Positions 42,601-53,736 of a DNA stretch of 64,000 nt are shown piece by piece. The notes beneath the pieces are model-generated. The model saw nothing but the letters and a program-made list of their open reading frames with translations. It was not told where the DNA came from and did no database searches. The stretch is from Micropterus salmoides. Taxonomy: Eukaryota; Chordata; Actinopteri; Centrarchiformes; Centrarchidae. Location: assembly GCF_014851395.1 (NCBI RefSeq), contig NW_024040707.1:9956187-10020186 (forward strand). Reading direction: 5' to 3'. The position numbers and the translations under genes were made by a program. Position 1 is the first letter of the stretch, and each line of letters begins with the position of its first letter.

Positions 42601-45600
42601 AACATGAATCTATCACTTCTTTATGTAGATTTATTTGTACATCCAATTACCTACAGGGGTTTGAATTTAATTATTTGGTTTTTTTTAATGCAAACCCAGC
42701 TGCTGTGTTGATGACTTTGTGTGACCCTTCTCTCTCTCGCTCTCTGGTTTTCTTATCTCACCCTGTCCTCGTGTAGGGCAACAGGATGGATGAGCAGAGA
42801 TGCACCTTTCCTCCCCCACTGAAGGTACAACTCTCCATGTAGAGACAGTATTATTCACATGATGCGGTCATTGTCTCACAACTTCTTCACCATATCTTGC
42901 TCTGCCAGACAAGCTGATTACTTCAGCTCACGGACAGTAGCACAGTATTATGCATATTGCAATGCTCTCAAGGCTTGCCATCATTTTTATACTGACAGAG
43001 CTAGCGAGGATTCAAAATCAAATATTCTCTGATGCTATGTTCTGCAGATGGAACAGGAAATGCTGATAATGTAATACAGTGTTTTAAACCATCAGTGTGC
43101 CAAATAATGGCAATAATTACTGCTATAAACTTACTGATCAAGCATGCATTGATTCCTTTGTAGCTGCCAAACTGATTTTCATTGCATTACAGTTATGCAA
43201 TAACACTGTAACAATGTCATTTGGGATTATAGAGTGTGTTTCTTTGTATTCTTTGATGAAGAAACAAAGCTTTTTTCTCTATTTTTTCAGACTGAGGAGG
43301 ACTATATTCCATACCCAAGTGTCCATGAGGTAGAATGATAATGTGCTGCAGTAGTACTTTTCACAATCAGTGCTTGTGTATCACTGAGAAATCAATTAAA
43401 TTAAATTCTTCTGAAAGTACTTTCACAGCTACACCGTTCCATTCTTCAACCCTTGTTATTTTGAATTTCTGGACAGGTTTTGGGTAGAAAAAGCCCCTTT
43501 CCTCTCATCCTCCTGCCCCAGTTTGGGGGTTATTGGATTGAAGGGACTAACTATGAGCTGAGTGACACAGTGGACACAAAACAGCTGCAGCCTCTGTCCC
43601 CGAACACCCGCACCAAGCTGGAATGTAACACAACAGCTACAATCTACCGGAAACACTTCCTGGGCAAGGTTAGCCACTTTGTCATACTTGATCTTTTTAC
43701 TGTCATCTTGAAAAAGCAAACAATAAACTGAAAAAACAATATTTGAGACAATGTAAGCAAGCTCTAAGATGACATTTTATGAAAACACAATAAAAAAAAA
43801 AAACACAGGCATAGGGACATAAAATATAAAATTAACAGACAAACAAGGTGTGATGCCAAATATCCAATACACATTTATTTCTTAACACATACTAATCTAT
43901 TTAACAAGTTCAGGCACATGTTTGTTTTTCATAGTTGATCAGTTTCCGCCATATTTTTAGGCACTTGTAATTCCCCCTTAACTGAAATGTTATTTGCTAC
44001 ATGGATTGAATTTTCCCAGTTACTTCTTTCCACTCGTGGATGCATGGGCATGATTTCTGAAACCATAATGTATTTATAAGTTTCAAAGCAGAAATAAAAA
44101 TCATATAAAACATGATTATCAGTTAGGGCTGTCGGGGTGAAGTAATTTCCACCACGGCAATATGTTAAGACTCAGCGGTATTATCGCATCTTTCATCAAT
44201 GAAGTAATTTGGTGCCATATAGCATAGTAAGAGTGTCTGACACCTCACTGCACAGCGAGCCGCTAACAGCAGCTTTATGGTCGGAGCAAGCTAGCTGCTG
44301 GGTGCAAGTCAACAACATTGCCAAGCAAAATCCTTTTTGTATTTTTACCGTGTCTTTTTCACACGTAGCTATATCATTCCCTTAAGGGCATGTATATCAA
44401 GTCAATTTATATACGCAGCAACGCGCACACACGCGCGCGCCACGGTAGGAGCGGAATGGCTGTCCGCAACTAACCACTGCGCTGTGGTAACATTATAACC
44501 AAATTTCAACATAAAGCAACATGAAAAACAGCTGCAGGCATCCGACACACAACGCTCGTTAGTAAGTGAGCTTCAAATGAGGCTTACCGTTCAGTCACTC
44601 AGGATTACAACGTTAGTCCAACATTGCCGAGCCTGCTAACGCCAAGTTAACTAACCTTTAAAATAAACAGTAAAACAACACAATACATGGCAACACTTAC
44701 AGCTTCAGAGTTTGAAGTCGGGTCACATACAGCCCATGGCGATCCATCCTTGAACCCTTACAGAGCTCGTTACGGTTGTGGAACTTTTGAAGCACTCACC
44801 CTGAAGTCCACAGTATGAACATTGCGGTTGTTGCGGTGCTTGGCATCCTCAGCGGTAGGCTTGACCAATAGGCGGTATTTCAATTTTGCGATTATCGCGA
44901 CAGCCCTATAATATCACTCTTACACTGAATTTTTTTTGCCATTCTTTGAAAGTAATATAAATTCTACGTCCAAAACAAGCAGCTTTCTAACATATTTTTT
45001 TTCAATTTCTGTGATTGTGTGTTGTATGTGTTGTTCTACAAATCACCCTACTTGTTGATTAGTTAACCCTATTCCTATAACTCCTTCCTGTCTTAGCTAA
45101 GCTTGTATATCTTCATCTTGTCCTTGCTTTTAATTAGAATTTTTACATTCCTGTAGGTTGTTCATAATTTTTTCCCATGTAAAATCTTTATGGTTGAGGT
45201 CATGCAATTAAAAATAATGACAGGGACCTGATCATGTTTATTTAGAAATAAAGTCAGCTCTACCCTTTTTTTCATAAAGTGTGTTCTGAAAGTGGTGTTA
45301 CTGAAGTCCCATGAAGGCCCTTATTATAACAGCTTCCTTCCTCCTAAAGTGAGCCTTATTACTCTCAGAATATTTCATCACTTTCACCTCTTGCTCATTG
45401 TAGTAATGAAATGAATAAGCAATAAGCGAAACCTAGGAGTAAAACACTAAAAGTGACCAGTCTCTCTGTTTGGCACCTCATACACTGTTGCTAATGAAGA
45501 TGCATTAGGCTTTGCCACCTGTTCTTACACACGCATAATATGATAAAATTTGATCTCTCTGTTGAAAAAGAGCAACAGAATAAGAAAATGTACTCCGATT

Positions 45601-48600
45601 GGAAAGATATGGGTAATGACTGGAGCGCATGCACATGTTTATGACAGATACTAATGGCCGTATCCTTGCACTGTGCCCTCAGGAACACTTTAATTACTAT
45701 TCAGTGGACAGTGCCCTTGGACATCTGGTGTTCTCTCTAAAGTACGACGTGATTGGTGACCAGGAACATCTCCGTCTAATGCTCAGGTAATGCTTATTAT
45801 GTATACATGACGCAATAAATGAAATATCACTTCATTAACAGAGAAAAACGAATCTTTAAATATGTGTTCTGCATGTCAGTGTGGAGCAGGGGTAAATTAA
45901 TGTGTAGGCTTAAACAAAATGTCACCACAGTCATGATCAACAGGAAATTAATGCAGAATAATGCACTTTTTTCTGTTCCTAAAATGCCCAGTACTGACCG
46001 GATAAATCCTCCCAACATTGGTGTTATTGTAAGAGTCATAAAGCTGGAGAGAGTGTCAACAGCACTGTCAATTCTACAGCAGAGTAACAGATGGACTATT
46101 TAGGCCAGTGAGTGGGTGGGGAGGGAGGAAGAGAAGGCAAAGAGAGGCGAGGGTGGGGAAGTTTGATGATGATCCAAACCGGATCATCTCTTTCCCTTCT
46201 GATAGGTCCTGAGAAATGTTGTATCACATTATATGGCTTGAAACGCTGATTGTTTTATGTCTTCAACAGGAACAAACTGAAAACCTATCATGATGTCATC
46301 CCCATTTCCTGTTTGACAGAGTTTCCCAATGTGGTCCAAATGGCCAAGGTAAGGTGTTTTTTATTATGCAGAGATTGATCTGTTGTGACAGTGTAACCGA
46401 AGTCTAAAAAAAATGTCTCTCTTGTGTTAATCCAAGCTTGTCTGTGAAGAGGTCAACGTGGACCGTTTTTTCCCCGCCCTTTATCCAAAAGTAAGATCTG
46501 GTTTGCCTTGCACAAACATCTGATGGTTTGAAGGATGGGGTTACAATTTCTGTTTATCAAAGTCTTTCTTAAAACAAAAGTCAGGTGCCCATAGGGAATA
46601 CTAACCAAGGAAACAAAAACAGAGAATTTCATACACTTCTTTTTGCACCAAATGAATATCGGGCACAGCAAGCAAAACTTGGTTCATGTGGGCACCAGAT
46701 TTCTGTTTTCAGATAGACTTGAAAAACTGTAAACCTTTCCTTTAGCGTTCCTTGTCATATCTATTTTTTTTTCACAGGCTTCAAGACTTATTGTCACCTT
46801 CGATGAACATGTGCTAAGCAACAATTTCAAGTTTGGGGTAATATATCAAAAGTTTGGACAGGTGAGCTATAAACCCGGGATGTAAATTACAAGGATAAAG
46901 GCTTTTTATTTTTTGTCAGAGATAGCTCTGTAGAAGTGCATGCATCCTTCATATTCATTGTATTCAGTAACATGAACAATGACAGTGTGCTATACATTGT
47001 CATTTCGGATTACCTCAAGGAAGCTGATTATCCGCCCCAGTTTTAATTATGTCTTTCAGTCCAGCCTGGCACTGTGACTGTCTCCAACAATCTCTCAATC
47101 ACAGCCCTCTTGTTTACTATATGGGGGAGCAGAAGAGCTATTTAATCCTTTGCTAAGAGCACCTTCGAATGGAGACCTCAGTGTGTAGAAACCTGCACTG
47201 GTGATCTCTTAAAGCCTGCAGAAGTTTCAATGCATTGTTAAATACATTTTAAATGAGCCAAGGATCAACTCAAGAAGGCAGTGAGAGCACCTCTGCTCAT
47301 CCTTCAGGACGGGTGCTAAGTAGAGAAAAGCATGATGGTTAAGTAGCATATTGTAAAAGGGATACAAAACAGAAATACCCACTAAGCAACAGAAGCTTCT
47401 TGTCGGGTGTTTTTTCTATGTGTTTGTGTTGAGGTGGGCTTTTGTGTTCACATCACTGCACCACTTGCTGACAATAGATAATCAACAGTCCATCACAGCT
47501 GATCATTATAGCACAAGCCCATATCTAAACCTTCTATTATACCTATTGTTGTAATTGATTGATGCCACCTCTGTCAAACAAACTGATATGCTTCACATTT
47601 ACAAGATGTCTATGAAGATTCTCAGTCATCCAGGTCATAGTTATCCAACGAGGGTTAAAATGAAGGGCAACTGGACTTGGTTGAAGCTACTGGAAGACGT
47701 TTCAGGGACTTCTTCAGTTCTGACTGACTGGCAGGGAAACTCAGCTATTTAACCTCAGTGGGGTCGTTGGCCCGGGTCATCGATACCGCTGGTTCGTTAG
47801 TGTTCCTTGGTGTTGTGACGACAGTCGTTACAGTCGTTGAGACTGCCTGTGGCCAAGACTGAACGACCATCGTTGGTATCTTCACCTGAGGCCAATAGGT
47901 TACGTTTGTTGAGTTTCCTGGGAAGTGATGAAAGGACAGCATTGTAAGTGGGGGATAAGTGGTGGCGTAGACCCCCTCCCCTGTTCAATGACGGCTTCTC
48001 GACCCTGGTGTAGATGCTTCCTTGACACCTCTTTCAAACCATCCATCTTCTCTGTCTAAAATGTGCACCTGGTGGTCCTCAAACGAGTGTCCTCTGTCCT
48101 TCAGATGTAAGTAGACAGCAGAGTCTTGACCTGAGGAGTTGGCCCTTCTGTGTTGAGCCATGCGTTTGTGTAGTGGTTGTTTAGTCTCCTCAATATACAG
48201 GTCTGTGCATTCCTCACTGCATTGGACCGCATACACTAGATTGCTTTTCTTGTGTTTGGGTGTACGGTCTTTGGATAAGGGGCGAAACGTCTTCCAGTAG
48301 CTTCAACCAAGTCCAGTTGCCCTTCATTTTAACCCTCGTTGGTTCACATTTACACTTTTATCCAAAATTTGAGGAACAACATACAAGCACTTCACTTTCC
48401 TGCATGCAGTTATTGACCTTAATGACCTGTTGCAGTAAAAACACACCATACATAAAATACTCAGCAGCCATTGCTGGCACTCTTGTATTCAAATATTGCC
48501 TCTGGTGATCACTTTTGATTTTGCTTTGCAAGCCTTGATTTTTCTGAGTCTTTTTTCCCCCACAGACTTCAGAGGAAGAGCTGTTTTGCAACACTAAAGA

Positions 48601-50614
48601 GAGCCCTGCCTTTGTAGAATTCCTGGAGTTTCTAGGTGAAAAAGTTGAGCTACACAACTTTAAAGGGTGAGGATCTAAGTGTGGTTTGAAGGCAGTAAAT
48701 ATGCTCTACCATACATTTCATAACATGATGCTAACTGCAATTAACATTATGGTTATGAATGATGGTTATGCTACTGCAGTGATGGTGGAGAATATCTTGT
48801 TAGACATGGTTCTGTGTGCTTGCAGTTTCCGTGGAGGGTTAGACGTGACTCACGGGCAGACTGGCACTGAATCTGTCTACTGCAACTACCGCAACAAAGA
48901 GGTCATGTTCCATGTGTCCACAAAGCTTCCTTACACGGAGGGAGACACCCAGCAGGTACTGTAATGCAATACCAGACTAACACACATGATTCAGGCAGTC
49001 AGACAAATTCCCTCTGGATATTGTAGTACCATATTTTGCATGTACCTCATTGTTGTGCTAAACAACCGCAGCACATATTTGCAAAAAATAAAAAGAGAAA
49101 ACATTAAACATGAATCACTTTAAATTTATGCTTTAGTGTTTGCATATGTGAGCAGCGGTACACAGCAGTCCGCAGGGATTTAAAGCTGAGATACTGCACT
49201 GCACTGCTCACAAGACTAAGTCCTCCTCCATCTTCAGCTCACATATTTACACAAGCACTGATTAATTAGGACAGGCTCACACAACATTTGTTATTGTGGT
49301 TTGTACAATTACGTACGAGGCAATAAGTTCAGTCTCCACCAGTTCCTTTGAGCCAATCAGTGATTTCTCAGGCTATCATCGTGGGAAACAGCAACTCCCT
49401 GTGGTGTTTCACAAATTCACATGCTTTCAGTTTTAGTTAGTTATAGTTGACAGGGAGAAGGAAGAATGAAGAGTGAGCACTTCTTTGTAATTATTTATAA
49501 TTTCTGTACAAATAAGGGCTAAATTGCACTATATGAAAAACATCTGTCAATTCATCTTCTTTTGTAAGGGATGATTTTCTGTATTTACAAAACCTGGGCC
49601 CTTTTTTCACAAATTTTGGGGTCGAACTGACTAGTAGAAACAAAATGTTTTGGAATCTGTGCAGTAGATGGCTTCAAAATTAACCTTTAAACACAAATAT
49701 AGTATACTTACTACATTTTCATGAAGTACCCATCAGTAGTTTCACATAATGTATTGGCTGTCTTCAGTTGACAATATGCCTCATATGCTCATTGATTAAA
49801 AAAGAATTAAATACTCTTTTAGTTAGCCTGGGTTTTTCAACAATTAGTAGGAACCAAAACAAAATGATCTTTAACTTAATGTTTTTCAAATTCAATTTCA
49901 TACATCCTGAAACATCATAAATGTGTTTTTCTAAAACCTACAGTACTAACATGGGGTGGTGATGGCACAATGGATTAGACACATGCCTTTTAATTTGTCA
50001 TAAGTTATGTGGCTGTTGTGTTGCAGTTGCAGAGAAAAAGGCACATAGGGAACGACATTGTGGCCATCGTATTCCAAGAGGAAAACACTCCGTTTGTACC
50101 GGACATGATCGCCTCCAATTTTCTCCACGCCTACGTTGTGGTCCAAGTGGTCAACCCCTGCTCTGACAATGTTCTCTACAGGGTAACTTATATCCCTCGC
50201 TATGGGCTGACTTTGCTTCCTCTCATAAACGCTTGATTAAACGTCATCTTTATTCTTAGGTGTCAGTGACAGCACGAGACGATGTACCTTTCTTTGGCCC
50301 GGCCCTACCAAACCCTGCTGTCTTTAAAAAAGTAAGAGAAAATTGTAGACCTGAACAACAAGATCTTCTAGTCAGTCCCAATCTTTTAGTTTCCAACATG
50401 AGGCCTTGTCTCTTTGCTCCTCTCTTTTCAGGGCCCTGAATTCCATGAATTCCTTTTTACTAAGCTCATCAATGCAGAGTATGCCTGCTACAAAGCTGAG
50501 AAATTTGCCAAATTAGAGGTGAGCTGTTGAACATGTCTGTCATTTTGCATCTCTGGGGAGAGTCATACAAAATAAACTTTGCTTTCCTTTGTTTAATTTC
50601 CCTCTTTATGTGTT

Positions 50615-50669
<55 letters not shown>

Positions 50670-52872
50670 TTGCGTGTGTAAGGAACGAACACGGTCAGCC
50701 TTGTTAGAGACCCTTTATGAGGAGCTTCATGTGAACAGCCAGGCCATGATGGGTGTTGGAGGAGAGGACGACAAACTGGAAAACGGGAGTGGAGGAGGAG
50801 GCGGCTTCTTTGAGTCCTTCAAGGTAACTGGAGAGGCAGCAGCAGAGGTGGGGGCTTCAAGCTGACAGCTTCCATTGTGCAACTCTCTGCTTCAAAACCA
50901 AAAGAAAAAACAAGTGAAAGAAAGGGATTTGAGAAGATAAAACATGTTTGCGTTAACAAAGTCATATTTTTTATTTTATGCTGTCACTGAGATAGGAGCA
51001 TTGTTGTGATATTTTAGGAAATACAGATATTTGCTTTCTTGCTGAGGGTTAGTTTTATGCTGTCACTGAGATAGGAGCATTGTTGTGATATTTTAGGAAA
51101 TACAGATATTTGCTTTCTTGCTGAGGGTTAGAAGAGAAGATAGATACAACTCTTATTTGTGTCTGCTCAATATGAAACTGCCATCAGTTAGCTTAGCTTA
51201 GCATAAAGACTGGGAACAGGAAGAACCAGCTTGTCTGGCTTAGAGCATTTGGACAGAAGAACCCACATTAGTCCCCCTAAAACCACAAATTGTTGTTTTT
51301 ACACTTTGGCTATTGTATGGATTAAACAAACGAGATGTAATGTGTTCATCAGCACGCTTTAGATGTGCCGGTAGCTGTATTTTATAACTTTCAGACAGCC
51401 AGACTAGTTCTTGCCCATTGTTTCCCATCTTTATGCTAAGCTAAGACAACCTGGCTGTAGCTTCTTATAGGGGACACATTTGAGAGTAATTTTGAGCTCC
51501 TCATCTAACTCTCGGCAAGAAAGCGAACAAGAGCATTTCACAAAATGTCTAACTATAGTGTCATTATAGACAGAGAATATAAAGACCATTGTTACTGCAC
51601 AGGAACAGGCAGCTTTGTACCAGCTGTCAGATGTTTCTTCTGTGGATGTAAAAAAGGGTGTCTTCTCTCTGCCAGTTTTTCATGGTTATTCTTTTCTATA
51701 TGACAAGATGTGAGCTGTAAGGGCTTTATCAATCTCCCTTAATATCAATTAATCTGACTGAAGAGAAGCTCTGCTGCTCAGTCCTGCTGGAACACACCGC
51801 TCTTGGCTTCCCAACTGTTCTTCCTCATGCTTCCTAGCTGTTTTGCGCTGCTGTGCTCTCTGCATGCTCCACTGTTCAGTCACTGGTCACTTATTTATAT
51901 GATTCTGTCATCTTTGTATGTCATTAATATCAAAGGGAATGGATAGGTTTCTTTCACCATCAGATGACTGCCTCTTCACTCTGTTCCATTCCTGCGAAGA
52001 GGTGTATTGGGCTTTATATTTCTCCTGGCTGTGTTTAAACTCAGTGTGGTCCGACATCTGTGAGCCACTTGGCCCTTCTACTTCCCCTCTCTTCTCTCAC
52101 CACCTATATACCCATAATGACTCATCTGAACCCCCCTTTGGGCACTAAAGCTTAGCAGTGTGCTCTGTCGCTTTCTTGTCTGTCAGGATTAGCATCATGC
52201 CAGTGCTCTCTGCCTGTAGTGGTCAGTGTTCAGGGACAGCCCCGAGGCTCCTCCCGGCCTATAACACCATACAGCGATGCTGAGGGGTCACAGGGGTCAG
52301 CGCCATCTGAATGTATCTCCTCCTCCTCGTCTCTCTCTGTAGCGGGTGATCCGCAGCAGGAGCCAGTCTATGGATGCCATGGGTCTTGCTTTCAAGAAGC
52401 CGCAAACAGTCTCAACTAGTGGCAGCTTTAACTACGACCCCGCAGAGAGCCCCAAATTCCCAGGGATAGTAAGTACAGTCCCACTCCTCCTGGTCTTGAT
52501 CGAGGCAAGTCTCGCTGTCTCTGCCTCCCCCAGCAGTTCTACTAGAGTTCATGCCCCCTCCTCTCTCACTTGCCTGCTGCACTAACTTCTCACAGAGAAG
52601 GGCTGCACACTTGTTTGAGTGGAGCATTTAAGCCTGGATCTTAAACTTGGCTCTCACATTTTAATGGTTGCACATTGTCTGCCACCACAAGGTGAAGTGA
52701 CTGGACACTCATAGACCTGAATGCTTCTAGGATACAAGATGAATTTCTCCCCTGGGTTAAAGCTGCCTCTGATATTTACTGTTTTTTTTTACCTGTGTTC
52801 TTTTTATTTAAATCCCTGTGCACATGCAGTGTTCATAGGTGCTCGCTTAAATTCTAAAGAATATGGGTTGAG

Positions 52873-52903
<31 letters not shown>

Positions 52904-53705
52904 GATGGGTGTGTGTGCATGCCAGCTAAAGCTTGTGGACTTTTCTTCACACAATATGTTGTTTGTGATTATGAATAAATGATCGTTTTTGTTATCAGGT
53001 GAAAACCTTGTATTTCCAACTGGCAACATATTTGTATTTTTGAGTTTATATAATTGGTTCTAAAAAACACTGCAAAAAATTTTTTTTTCAACTCATAGAA
53101 GATCTGTTTATTCTTGAGTTAAAAGTAAAACATGTAACTCAAATGATAGTTACAAGGTCTTCACTTAACAGTAACTATGTATATGGTTGTTTGTCTGATA
53201 TATATTACTGGATATTTTGGGATTGTGGGTATGCTATTTTTTTTTTTTTGAAATTCTCTCTTGTATGAAAGTAAATATCATTTTAAAATGTTTTTTTTAA
53301 TTTAAAATCACCTTCAAAAATAATTATTTTATTTTTATTAATCAACATGCTATGTTTTTGACTATAACTCAAGTTTTTGCCCAAAATGTCTTGATGTGAA
53401 GCCTAATGCGTAATATTCTGTATGTCCTCATCTGCTGTTTTTATCTCCTCTTCATCCTCTTTCTCACAGGCATATGGCTCACATAACTGGCCCATCACTT
53501 CTCTCTCCCATCCAGCTGCCTGTGTTGCGCACATGGCGCTGAAATGTCCCTTTTTGTATTCTACAGTTAACACGTGCTTTGTATTTTGTTTTAACAACAT
53601 GACTTACTGCATGGATTATCATATATATTTGTATATATCTCACGTTTTCTCCCCCCCCACACCCTTTACCCTCCTCTCTTCCTTTTGTTGTCTGTCCTCA
53701 TCACA

Positions 53706-53736
<31 letters not shown>

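Larger units (their letters stand above)
50824..52342 (+). other. rap1gap: rap1gap intron 17 (1.5 kb)
   Basis: Holds a MITE with a tandemly duplicated end (51010-51560). Its last 120 bases (52236-52342) are open in another frame with protein-like sequence; see the finding on an alternative acceptor. Confidence 0.85.

Noticed and set aside
50826..50865. Read-through of exon 17 into intron 17 (VTGEAAAEVGASS then stop)
   Set aside because: GTAACT is an acceptable donor and the downstream exon continues the conserved FESFK-RVIRSRSQS junction; read-through would need separate evidence.
53470..53560. Possible extra exon after TTCTCACAG reading AYGSHNWPITSLSHPA
   Set aside because: In phase at the start but no consensus donor follows in frame, and exon 18 joins exon 19 to give PGI-SLLVPGKSP as in the human GI-SLIVPGKSP junction.
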